From positions 124,001 to 188,000 of the forward strand of contig NZ_JBIWFB010000002.1 in NCBI RefSeq assembly GCF_044762855.1: a DNA stretch of 64,000 nt. The letters are read 5' to 3'. The DNA is from Psychrobacillus sp044762855 (GTDB lineage Bacteria > Bacillota > Bacilli > Bacillales_A > Planococcaceae). Positions 43,180-51,473 of the stretch are shown here, one piece after another; within the stretch, counting starts at the first letter, position 1; each line of letters begins with the position of its first letter. A program made the translations under genes and the position numbers. The notes below the pieces were generated by a model, which did no database searches, was not told the DNA's origin, and saw nothing but the letters and a program-made list of their open reading frames with translations.

Positions 43180-44898
43180 ATGACAACACCAGAAATTTTA
43201 TATTCCGTAAAAGCACAAAGAGGTCCGGAGTTACGCTGTAAAGGTTGGAGACAAGAATCGATTTTACGCATGTTAGAGAACAATATGGAAAATGCCGAGA
43301 AACCGGAAGAGCTTGTAATTTACGGCGGTATCGGAAAAGCTGCACGTAACTGGGAATCTTACCATGCAATTGTTAAATCTTTAAAAGAATTAGAAGATGA
43401 TGAAACACTTGTAGTGCAGTCTGGAATGCCTGTTGCAATTTTTAAAACTCATAAATACGCGCCAACTGTTGTAATGGCGACAACGAATATTATGAAAGCT
43501 GACTGGCCTACGTTCTATGATTTGCAAGATAAAAATTTGACAATTTATGCAAACTATACAGCGGCACCATGGGAATACATCGGCACGCAAGGTGTTATTC
43601 AGGGTACTTTCGAAACACTCTCTGCCATCGCACGCTTGCATTATAACGATTCACTAGTTGGGAAAATCCTTTTAACAGCAGGAGCAGGGGGAATGGGTGG
43701 AAATCAAACACGTGCAATGACGATGCATGGGGGTGTTGCAATTCTTTGTGACTCAAATGTCGAAATCATTCAGCGTCGTATTGAAAAAGGATTCATTGAT
43801 GAATTAGCTAATTCACTAGATGAAGCAATCGTAAAAGCAAAAGAATATGCGGCAGCTGGAAAACCATTAGGTATTGCTGTTGTAGGTAACGCTGCAGATA
43901 TTTACGAAGAAGTGCTTGAAAAAGGATGGCTTCCAGACATTTCAACATCCATGACTCCAGGACATGATCCAATTTCCTATTTACCAGCAGGATACACAGT
44001 GCAAGAAGCAGAAGAGCTGCGTGATACGAACCGTGAATTGTATTTGGCGAAAGCCCGAGAAACAATGGTTCGTGAATTGAAAGCACTTATTAAATTTATG
44101 GATTTAGGTGTTCATTCATTCGAATACGGCACAAGTCACCGAAAAGAATGTATCGATGCAGGTATGGATGAAAAAGAAGCAAAGCGTCTTCCTGGTTTCG
44201 TAGCAGAATATATCCGACCGCTTTTCTGTGAAGGTCGTGGACCGTTCCGTTGGGTTTGTTTATCCGGAGATGCAGAAGACTTACGCAAAATTGACGATAT
44301 GATTTTAGAGAAATTTAGCGATGATAAACTCGTTACACGCTGGATAAAACTAGCGAAAAAGCATATTCCAATTGAAGCTTTACCTGCACGTATTTGTTAT
44401 ATGGGATTTGGTCAACGTAAAGCATTTGCACTTGAAGTGAATGACATGGTTCGTCGAGGTGAACTTTCTGGGCCAGTTGCATTCTCTCGTGACAATTTGG
44501 ACTCTGGATCAATCGTAAACCCTACATTTGAATCTGAAAATATGAAAGATGGCAGTGACTTAATCTCTGACTGGCCGATGTTAAACGGGCTACTTAACGC
44601 TGTTGGTATGTGTGATCTAATCGCAATCCAAGCAAACTATTCAATGGGGGAAGCTGTCCATACAGGTGTAACGATGGTAGCGGATGGAACAGCAGAATCG
44701 GATATGAGGCTTGAAGTAGCAATGACAGTAGACTCAGGAATTGGTGTAGTACGCCACGCACAAGCAGGGTATGAAGTTGCACAAGATGTTGCAAACGGAA
44801 AAGGGAAACTAACGAATGACAGTATAAAAATTCCATTATGGTGGAAACCAGAAGCAACATTCGGACCAAAAGACTTAAAGAAAGAAGTCAATGCGTAA
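43180..44898 (+). CDS. hutU: Urocanate hydratase
   Basis: 572 residues. It converts urocanate to 4-imidazolone-5-propionate using tightly bound NAD+ as an electrophile. Visible family blocks are LRCKGWRQESILRMLENN, GGIGKAARNWESY, LLTAGAGGMGGNQ (NAD site) and CYMGFGQRKAFALEVNDMV. AGGGGGA precedes the ATG. It is the first gene after the sigma-54 promoter and is followed after 32 bases by the binding-protein gene. Confidence 0.97.
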   Translation: MTTPEILYSVKAQRGPELRCKGWRQESILRMLENNMENAEKPEELVIYGGIGKAARNWESYHAIVKSLKELEDDETLVVQSGMPVAIFKTHKYAPTVVMATTNIMKADWPTFYDLQDKNLTIYANYTAAPWEYIGTQGVIQGTFETLSAIARLHYNDSLVGKILLTAGAGGMGGNQTRAMTMHGGVAILCDSNVEIIQRRIEKGFIDELANSLDEAIVKAKEYAAAGKPLGIAVVGNAADIYEEVLEKGWLPDISTSMTPGHDPISYLPAGYTVQEAEELRDTNRELYLAKARETMVRELKALIKFMDLGVHSFEYGTSHRKECIDAGMDEKEAKRLPGFVAEYIRPLFCEGRGPFRWVCLSGDAEDLRKIDDMILEKFSDDKLVTRWIKLAKKHIPIEALPARICYMGFGQRKAFALEVNDMVRRGELSGPVAFSRDNLDSGSIVNPTFESENMKDGSDLISDWPMLNGLLNAVGMCDLIAIQANYSMGEAVHTGVTMVADGTAESDMRLEVAMTVDSGIGVVRHAQAGYEVAQDVANGKGKLTNDSIKIPLWWKPEATFGPKDLKKEVNA

Positions 44899-44930
44899 GT
44901 CAAAACTATAAACTTTAAGGGGACCATTGA

Positions 44931-45746
44931 ATGAAAAAGTTTTCTCTTCTAATCATTGTGATGATTTTCTCTCTAATTCTGGCAGCCTGTGGTTCAAATG
45001 GGACTAGCGCAGAAGCCGATGGAGCAAGTAACGAAAAGAAAAAACTTAAAATAGCAACAGAAGCAAACTATGCACCGTTTGTTTTCTTAGATCAAGGCAA
45101 GATGACAGGGTTTGATGTGGACTTTATGAATGCGGTTGCATCCGAAGCAAATTATGAAATTGAATTAGTAAATGTTGGATGGGACCCATTATTTGTAGAA
45201 GTCAAAGACAAACTTTCTGATTTAGGAATATGCGCTATTACAATAAATGATGAGCGTGAACAAACATATGATTTTTCAGTACCATACTATTTATCTACTA
45301 ATGAAATTTTAGTACCAAAAAGCAGCGATATTAAAAGCGCAGCTGATTTAAAAGGGAAGGTAGTAGCAGTTCTTGGAGGAACTACTGGCCAGGAAGCAGT
45401 TGAAGGAATTCTAGGCAAAAATCATAAAGATATTAAGAAATTCGATAATAATAATTTAGCTATTTTGGAAATGTTAAATGGTGGGGCAGATGCAGTTGTA
45501 GCTGACAATGCCGTAGTACAAGAATATGCAAAAAACAATCCAGACAAAAACCTAATCGTGATTAAGGACGAAGAAGGATTTGAGAAAGAATTTTATGGTC
45601 TTATGTTCCCTAAAGGGAGTGATCTGAAAGCAGATTTTGATGTAGCTGTAACAGAAGTACTTGAAAACGGAACATATGCAAAAATTTACGAAGAGTGGTT
45701 TGGTGCAGAACCTGATGTAGAAACAATACTAGCGGAACAAAAGTAA
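44931..45746 (+). CDS. Amino-acid ABC transporter substrate-binding lipoprotein (probable histidine)
   Basis: 271 residues, lipobox LILAACG (Cys 20), then a family-3 binding domain: LKIATEANYAPFVFLD, GFDVDFMNAVASEA and the strand-linking DFSVPYYLS. It captures a polar amino acid outside the cell; its place in a hut operon makes histidine or urocanate the probable ligand. AAGGGGA precedes the ATG. A hairpin and a structured repeat separate it from the permease gene, likely raising its mRNA level relative to the membrane parts. Confidence 0.88.
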   Translation: MKKFSLLIIVMIFSLILAACGSNGTSAEADGASNEKKKLKIATEANYAPFVFLDQGKMTGFDVDFMNAVASEANYEIELVNVGWDPLFVEVKDKLSDLGICAITINDEREQTYDFSVPYYLSTNEILVPKSSDIKSAADLKGKVVAVLGGTTGQEAVEGILGKNHKDIKKFDNNNLAILEMLNGGADAVVADNAVVQEYAKNNPDKNLIVIKDEEGFEKEFYGLMFPKGSDLKADFDVAVTEVLENGTYAKIYEEWFGAEPDVETILAEQK

Positions 45747-45752
45747 GTGAAT

Positions 45753-45799
45753 AAATCAAATTGCGTAACTCCCAATGTGCAGTTACGCAATTTTGATTT
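45753..45799 (+). terminator. Intra-operon hairpin after the binding-protein gene
   Basis: AAATCAAATTGCGTAACT (45753-45770) pairs with 45781-45799 with one bulged base. No clear T-run follows, so partial termination or a 3'-protecting RNA hairpin are both possible. Confidence 0.6.
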
Positions 45800-45940
45800 A
45801 ACTTCATTCATCAGAGGTCCAAAAACCTCTGATGAATAAAGTTAAAGCCTCCGGCGGATGCCACAGATTTTTTAGAGGAATTTATCGAGTGAGCTCGATA
45901 AAAATCTGGGCCAAATACGCCAAGGCGGATTTGATAAAAG
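45799..45940. repeat. Structured intergenic repeat family 2, copy 2
   Basis: First stem TTAACTTCATTCATCAGAGGT with 45825-45845 (one mismatch), then the shared block AAAGCCTCCGGCGGATG, then AGATTTTT near 45866 with AAAAATCT near 45900, and a final ACGCCAAGGCGGA block. The order and constant parts equal copy 1 at 9959-10098, while the stems differ by compensating changes. It lies inside an operon, ending 12 bases before the permease start. Confidence 0.78.
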
Positions 45941-45951
45941 GGGGGAAATCA

Positions 45952-46608
45952 ATGGACTTTAGACTAGACATATTAGTAGAATATATTCCTTTCTTTATAA
46001 AAGGGACATTACTGACGATCGGTTTGTCTCTTGTAGGGATAATAATCGGTACAGTACTCGGCCTAATCATCGGTCTCGGGAAAATGACTCGCAACAAATT
46101 AATCTCGTTTATATGTAATTGTTATATTGTATTTTTCCGGGGCACACCGTTATTTGTGCAAATTTTATTAATACACTTTGGTGTAGTACCAATGCTTATT
46201 GGTCACACAAATGGAATAGTAGCTAGCATTATAGCCCTCTCATTGATTGCAGGTGCATATATAGCAGAAATTTTTAGAGCCGGTATACAGTCTATAGATC
46301 GAGGACAAATGGAGGCTGCACGTTCACTTGGTATGAATCACATTCAATCGATGAAAGATGTTATTTTACCTCAAGCATTTAAAAGAATGATCCCGCCACT
46401 AGGGAATGAATTTATTGTACTTATTAAAGAATCTTCACTTGCAGCAATTGTAGCAACTCCTGAGTTGATGTATTATGGGCGGGCTCTTGCAAGTCAATAT
46501 TACAGGGTTTGGGAACCATACCTGACAGCAGCACTTATATATCTAGTGTTAACTACAACTTTAAGCTTCCTATTAAATCGTTTGGAAAGAAGGTTAGCTA
46601 CAGAATGA
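45952..46608 (+). CDS. Amino-acid ABC transporter permease (HisM/GlnP type)
   Basis: 218 residues with about five membrane helices. The EAA loop is EAARSLGMNHIQSMKDVILPQAFKRM. FFRGTPLFVQILLIHFG near 60 is typical of polar amino-acid permeases. The ATG at 45952 follows AAAAGGGGGG; the frame is open upstream to 45832, but that part is the repeat element. It overlaps the ATPase gene by four bases. Confidence 0.93.
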   Translation: MDFRLDILVEYIPFFIKGTLLTIGLSLVGIIIGTVLGLIIGLGKMTRNKLISFICNCYIVFFRGTPLFVQILLIHFGVVPMLIGHTNGIVASIIALSLIAGAYIAEIFRAGIQSIDRGQMEAARSLGMNHIQSMKDVILPQAFKRMIPPLGNEFIVLIKESSLAAIVATPELMYYGRALASQYYRVWEPYLTAALIYLVLTTTLSFLLNRLERRLATE

Positions 46609-47327
46609 TTGAAGTAAAAAATCTAAAAAAAACATTTGGTAGTAACGAAGTGTTAAAAGATATTAATGCATTTATTAATCCAAAAGAAGTTGTTGTAGTA
46701 ATTGGACCATCTGGATCAGGAAAATCCACTTTCCTAAGATGTCTTAATTTACTTGAATCCATTACAGCAGGACATGTTTTAATTGAGGGCGTTGATATTA
46801 CAGATAAAAAAACAGATATTAATAAAGTAAGAACGGAAGTAGGGATGGTTTTTCAACAGTTTAATTTATTTCCCCATAAAACGGTGATAGAAAATATTAT
46901 GCTTGCTCCAATGCGAGTAAGAAAACTTTCGACAGAAAAGGCGAGAGAACGAGGTTTAGAGCTTCTTAGAAAAGTAGGATTGAAAGAAAAAGCAGATGCT
47001 TATCCCGATTCCTTATCAGGGGGACAAAAACAGCGAGTTGCAATAGCCAGAGCACTTGCAATGGAACCGAAAATTATGCTATTTGATGAGCCAACCTCTG
47101 CACTTGATCCAGAAATGGTGGGGGAAGTCCTAGAAGTTATGAAACAGCTAGCTCTAGAAGGAATGACGATGGTTGTTGTAACTCATGAGATGGGATTTGC
47201 AAAAGAAGTTGGTGATCGAGTTTTGTTTATGGATGGCGGTTATATTATTGAAGAAAATATACCAACAGAATTATTTGAAAGCCCACAACAAGATAGAACT
47301 AAATCTTTTTTAAGTAAGGTCTTGTAA
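46605..47327 (+). CDS. Amino-acid ABC transporter ATP-binding protein (HisP/GlnQ type)
   Basis: 240 residues, a full polar amino-acid ATPase: Walker A GPSGSGKSTFLRC, Q-loop MVFQQFNLFPH, signature LSGGQKQRVAIARAL, Walker B MLFDEPTSALDPE and switch His in VVTHEMGFAKEV. The ATG overlaps the permease stop (ATGA). With the two preceding products it forms the importer that feeds the hut pathway. Confidence 0.94.
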   Translation: MIEVKNLKKTFGSNEVLKDINAFINPKEVVVVIGPSGSGKSTFLRCLNLLESITAGHVLIEGVDITDKKTDINKVRTEVGMVFQQFNLFPHKTVIENIMLAPMRVRKLSTEKARERGLELLRKVGLKEKADAYPDSLSGGQKQRVAIARALAMEPKIMLFDEPTSALDPEMVGEVLEVMKQLALEGMTMVVVTHEMGFAKEVGDRVLFMDGGYIIEENIPTELFESPQQDRTKSFLSKVL

Positions 47328-47393
47328 TTTAATCTTGAAAACAAGTTAGATAATTATATATTAGCTTCAAATTATTACAGGAGGTATTTAGCC

Positions 47394-48659
47394 GTGAAAA
47401 TAGAATCTAAAGTAAAGATAAAGATAGATTTAGCAATCTGTAATGCTGCTGAAGCGATTACATGTATAGGCAACGGCATGCAAGAAATTGGAGTAATTCA
47501 AAATGCATGGATTGCCATAAAAGACAACAAAATTGTTGGAGTTGGTTCGGAAGAAGAGATAAACAACCAATTTGATTTAGATAATTCAGCTAAGATTAAT
47601 GCGACAGGTAAAGTTGTGGCACCTGGATTTGTCGATTGTCATACCCATCTCGTTTTTAATGGATCAAGGGTCGAAGAATATGCTGCTAAACTAGCGGGCA
47701 ATACGGAAAAAAAATTGAAAGAGCTTGGTATAACTACAGGACCGAACAGAACAATCGAACTCACTCGTCATGCATCTGAAGAAGAATTGTTTCAGCAAGC
47801 TAAAAAAAGAATGTTATCGATGTTGAATTACGGAATTACGACAATAGAAAGTAAAAGTGGATATGGGTTGACGACGGAAAGTGAAATGAAAATCCTTGAA
47901 GTTGGAAGAAGACTAGGAAAAGAAACACCAGTGGATGTCCTTAATACATTTTTGGGGGCACACGGTATCCCAGAAGGAATGTCAAAAAATGAATATCTTG
48001 AAATTATTATTAATGAAATGATTCCTCAAATTGGTGAATTAAAACTTGCTGAATTTTGTGATGCCTGGTGCGATGAAGGGTACTTTACAGCGGAAGAATC
48101 CAAGCAAATCTTACAAGCAGGATTACAATATGGGATGAAACCGAAATTACATGCAGATGCGTATTCATATATTGGTGGCTCTGATTTAGCAGTGGAGATG
48201 AATATGGTATCGGTTGATCATCTAAATTTTACACCTGATGACGTATTGGAAAGGCTCGCGAAATCGGAAGTAACTGGTGTATTAATGCCAGCACTGGATT
48301 TTGCGGTTGGACATAAGAAACCTTTTGAAGCGAGGAAAATGCTCGATTTAGGTATGAATATAGCACTTGCTACAGATCTTTGTCCGGCATGCTACACAGA
48401 ATCTATGCAGTTTGTTATTAATCTTGCGTGCAGATTGTATAAATTCACAGTGGAAGAAGCTATTAAAGCGGCAACATACGGTGGAGCATGTGCTCTTGAT
48501 TTGAAAGATCGTGGAGTGATTCAAGTAGATAAATTAGCAGATTTGCAGATTTGGGATATTCCAACGTATAAGCATGTTGCATATGAACTAGGAACAAATA
48601 TAGTAGAAACAGTTATTAAAGATGGAAAAGTTGTAGTTAGAAGGCAAACTCAAAATTAG
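47394..48659 (+). CDS. hutI: Imidazolonepropionase
   Basis: 421 residues of the amidohydrolase superfamily. FVDCHTHLVFNGSR carries the metal-binding HxH; ESKSGYGL, KLHADAY, VDHLN and LATDLCPACY carry the remaining metal and substrate residues. It hydrolyses imidazolonepropionate to N-formimino-L-glutamate. The GTG start follows AGGAGG. The product needs a further enzyme, but no hutG is recognised here. Confidence 0.96.
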   Translation: MKIESKVKIKIDLAICNAAEAITCIGNGMQEIGVIQNAWIAIKDNKIVGVGSEEEINNQFDLDNSAKINATGKVVAPGFVDCHTHLVFNGSRVEEYAAKLAGNTEKKLKELGITTGPNRTIELTRHASEEELFQQAKKRMLSMLNYGITTIESKSGYGLTTESEMKILEVGRRLGKETPVDVLNTFLGAHGIPEGMSKNEYLEIIINEMIPQIGELKLAEFCDAWCDEGYFTAEESKQILQAGLQYGMKPKLHADAYSYIGGSDLAVEMNMVSVDHLNFTPDDVLERLAKSEVTGVLMPALDFAVGHKKPFEARKMLDLGMNIALATDLCPACYTESMQFVINLACRLYKFTVEEAIKAATYGGACALDLKDRGVIQVDKLADLQIWDIPTYKHVAYELGTNIVETVIKDGKVVVRRQTQN

Positions 48660-48670
48660 GAGGAATTCCA

Positions 48671-49843
48671 ATGACGAAAAATCAATTATCCACTTCTACT
48701 GCTGTAGAACAAGTAAATGAGGAACGTTTACTAAATCTATTTCTGGAACTTGCGAAAATAAATGGTCCGAGTATGAAGGAACAATCTGTAGCTGATTATG
48801 TAGTAAAGGCTTTAACTGAACTTGGATTTACACTTGAGTTTGATAACGCACATAAAAAATTTAATGGTGAAGTTGGTAATTTGATTGCTTGGAAAGAAGG
48901 AACTGATTCATCAATTCCACCATTATTTTTCTCCACACATATGGACACAGTATTACCTACTGAAAACTTAAAGCCGGTTATTAAAGATGGTGTTATTTAT
49001 TCCGACGGCACGACGATATTGGGAGCAGATGACCGTGCAGCATTAGCAGCCTATTTAGAAGGTGTTCGGGCAATTATTGGAAGCGGTGTTCCGCATGGTC
49101 CCATTGAGCTTATATTAACGGTCAATGAACAACCGGGTCTAGTTGGAGCAACCCACATGGATTATAGTAAGGCAAAAAGTAAAGTTGGATACATTTTTGA
49201 TAGTAGCGGAGACGTCGGACAAATTATTTTAAAAGGACCGTATAGTAGTCGAATTTGGATGGAAGTTCAAGGAAAAGCAGCGCATATTGCGTTGAATGCA
49301 GAAGAAGGGAATAGTGCATTTCTTATTGCAGCAGAAGGATTGTTGAACATGAAACTCGGCACTATTGATGAAGAGACGCTCGCAAATATAGGGATTTTGG
49401 AAGGTGGCGAGTTAACATCGATTATACCTGGTTCAGTGACAGTAGCAGGTGAAGTTCGAAGTTTTTCAAAAGAAAAATTGGAACTACAGTTAAAACATAT
49501 GGAAGAAGTAATGCAAAAAGCCGCAAAGAAAAACGGCGGGAACGTCCATATTAGAATTGAAAAGAAATATAGTGGATTTGATATTCCGAAAGATCATGTA
49601 CTAACAAAAACCGTTGAATCAGCTTCTTTAAACATAAACGTAAAACCGTATCTTACAAAAACACTTGGTGGAGCAGATACAAATGTGCTAAACGAAAACG
49701 GTTTGACATGTTTAACATTAGGAAATGGATTCCAAAATATCCATTCATATAGAGAATGTATTAGTATAGAAAACTTACTAAACACCGGAAGACTTACTGT
49801 AGCGCTAATTGAACAATGGTATGAAACTCATAAACAAGCTTAA
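48671..49843 (+). CDS. M20-family metallohydrolase (PepT-like) with an atypical metal ligand
   Basis: 390 residues, peptidase-T-like M20 fold: catalytic domain about 1-185 and 295-390 with a dimerisation lid between. Metal-site residues by family analogy are His90 (FSTHMDTV), Asp120 (GADDRAAL), Asp177 (FDSSG) and a C-terminal His in NIHSYRECIS. The usual Glu-Glu pair is Glu153-Gln154 (TVNEQPGLVGA), so one expected zinc ligand is replaced (CAA at 49130-49132). It sits between hutI and hutH with AGGAGG upstream. It may process formiminoglutamate in place of HutG, or release histidine from dipeptides such as carnosine; both are inference. Confidence 0.82.
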   Translation: MTKNQLSTSTAVEQVNEERLLNLFLELAKINGPSMKEQSVADYVVKALTELGFTLEFDNAHKKFNGEVGNLIAWKEGTDSSIPPLFFSTHMDTVLPTENLKPVIKDGVIYSDGTTILGADDRAALAAYLEGVRAIIGSGVPHGPIELILTVNEQPGLVGATHMDYSKAKSKVGYIFDSSGDVGQIILKGPYSSRIWMEVQGKAAHIALNAEEGNSAFLIAAEGLLNMKLGTIDEETLANIGILEGGELTSIIPGSVTVAGEVRSFSKEKLELQLKHMEEVMQKAAKKNGGNVHIRIEKKYSGFDIPKDHVLTKTVESASLNINVKPYLTKTLGGADTNVLNENGLTCLTLGNGFQNIHSYRECISIENLLNTGRLTVALIEQWYETHKQA

Positions 49844-49864
49844 GAATAGAAGGAGTGGACATGG

Positions 49865-51403
49865 ATGAAAAGTGAAAAAACAATTGAGCTAGAAAGACCG
49901 CAAGTAAACAAAACAGTAGAATTAGATGGGCTTACGTTAGATAGACATAAAATAGAGAGTGTTGTATATGGAGAAGCAAAAGTTGTAGTACCAGAAGCGG
50001 ACTTAATACGTGTACGTGCAAGTCGAGAACGAATTGAAAAGCAACTGAGCGACGGCAAGGTCATATATGGAGTGAATACGGGGTTCGGTAAGTTAAGTGA
50101 TATTGAGATCGAAAAAGAGGACATTGCCAAGTTGCAATTAAACTTACTTCGAGCTGACGCTGTAGGGGTTGGTGAACCATTACCAAAAGCAGTTGTAAGG
50201 GCGATGATGGTGCTTCGTGCCAATGCACTGGCAAAAGGATTCTCTGGTATTAAAGAAGATACACTACAATTATTAGTAGAGATGATTAATAAAGGTGTTC
50301 ATCCTGTTGTTCCATGTAAAGGGTCTGTCGGTGCAAGTGGTGACTTAGCTCCTTTATCTCATATTGCCATCGTACTAATAGGTGAAGGTAAAGCGGAGTA
50401 TGAGGGAGAGATACTTTCTGGTGGAGAAGCACTTAAAAGCGCTGGCTTAACTCCCGTTTCATTGGAAGCAAAAGAGGGTCTTGCCTTGATTAACGGAACG
50501 CAGGCAATGTCCGCAGTTGGGGTAGTTGCTCTAAATGAAGCAGAGCGTGTTGGGTTAGCTGCGGATATGGCTGCGTGTTTAACGATGGAAGCCTTACAAG
50601 GAATCATTTCTGCATTCGATAGTGAACTATTGGCTGTGCGTCCGCATCCTGAATTGGAATTGGTTGCTTCTAGAATGAGAAACTGGTTGGAGGGAAGTAA
50701 ACGGATTACCCACCAAGGAGAAATCCGAATGCAAGATGCCTATTCTATTCGTTGTATACCGCAAGTACACGGTGCTTCTTGGCAAGCGCTTAATTATGTT
50801 GAGGATAGACTGAAAATTGAAATTAACTCAGCGACAGACAATCCCATTATTTTAGAAAGTGGCGAAATCATTTCAGGTGGACATTTTCATGGTCAACCGA
50901 TTGCCCTGGCAATGGATTTCTTGAAAGTAGGAGCGGCAGAATGGGCAAATATTTCGGAACGAAGAACGGAAAGACTTGTTAATCCACAATTAAGTGGATT
51001 GTCTCCTTTCTTAGCTGTAGATCCAGGTTTAGAATGTGGTTTGATGGTGGCACAATATGCTGCAGCAGCACTCGTTTCGGAGAATAAAGTGCTTGCGCAT
51101 CCAGCGAGTGTAGATTCTATTCCGACATCTGCAAACCAAGAAGACCATGTAAGTATGGGAACAATCGGATCTCGTCAAGCCCGTGAAATAATCCATAACA
51201 GTGCGCGAGTAATAGCGATTGAGTTAATTTGTGCTTCTCAAGCAATCTACTTAGAAAAAGCTGAAAATCAATTAGCCCCTGCAACTAGAGATTATCTAGA
51301 AAAAGTAAGGGAAATATGTCCTCCTTTAGAAAGTGACCGTGCAATTTCGGACCAAATGGAAGAACTAGCACAATATATTTTACGGGCAGATGATTTGAAA
51401 TAA
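49865..51403 (+). CDS. hutH: Histidine ammonia-lyase
   Basis: 512 residues. It deaminates histidine to urocanate, the first step of the pathway. The MIO cofactor forms from Ala157-Ser158-Gly159 in GSVGASGDLAPLSH. YGVNTGFGKL and the later QDAYSIRCIPQVHG are family blocks. About 18 extra residues precede the usual N-terminus. The ATG at 49865 follows GAAGGAG; the ATG at 49861 stops after four codons. It is the last gene of the operon, although its enzyme acts first. Confidence 0.97.
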   Translation: MKSEKTIELERPQVNKTVELDGLTLDRHKIESVVYGEAKVVVPEADLIRVRASRERIEKQLSDGKVIYGVNTGFGKLSDIEIEKEDIAKLQLNLLRADAVGVGEPLPKAVVRAMMVLRANALAKGFSGIKEDTLQLLVEMINKGVHPVVPCKGSVGASGDLAPLSHIAIVLIGEGKAEYEGEILSGGEALKSAGLTPVSLEAKEGLALINGTQAMSAVGVVALNEAERVGLAADMAACLTMEALQGIISAFDSELLAVRPHPELELVASRMRNWLEGSKRITHQGEIRMQDAYSIRCIPQVHGASWQALNYVEDRLKIEINSATDNPIILESGEIISGGHFHGQPIALAMDFLKVGAAEWANISERRTERLVNPQLSGLSPFLAVDPGLECGLMVAQYAAAALVSENKVLAHPASVDSIPTSANQEDHVSMGTIGSRQAREIIHNSARVIAIELICASQAIYLEKAENQLAPATRDYLEKVREICPPLESDRAISDQMEELAQYILRADDLK

Positions 51404-51431
51404 TCGGTATTCTAAAAGCATTGGCAAAAGA

Positions 51432-51465
51432 AAGGACAACGAAGTAAAATCCGTTGTCCTTTCTT
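51432..51465. terminator. Bidirectional terminator between hutH and rpoN
   Basis: AAAGGACAACG (51432-51442) pairs with the TTGTCCTTT side (about 51452-51463), followed by CTTTAT. Almost the same sequence as 41049-41085. Confidence 0.78.
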
Positions 51466-51473
51466 TATGAAAC

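Noticed and set aside
43390..44869. Several long minus-strand frames opposite hutU
   Set aside because: They are antisense shadows: hydrophobic low-complexity translations, with no ribosome-binding sites, opposite a clear gene.
45832..45951. Longer N-terminus for the amino-acid permease
   Set aside because: The extra 40 residues are translated repeat sequence, and AAAAGGGGGG stands before the ATG at 45952.
46509..46604. Earlier ATG for the amino-acid ATPase
   Set aside because: It overlaps about 100 bases of the permease in another frame; MIEVKNLKK at 46605 is the normal start, with a 4-base coupling overlap.
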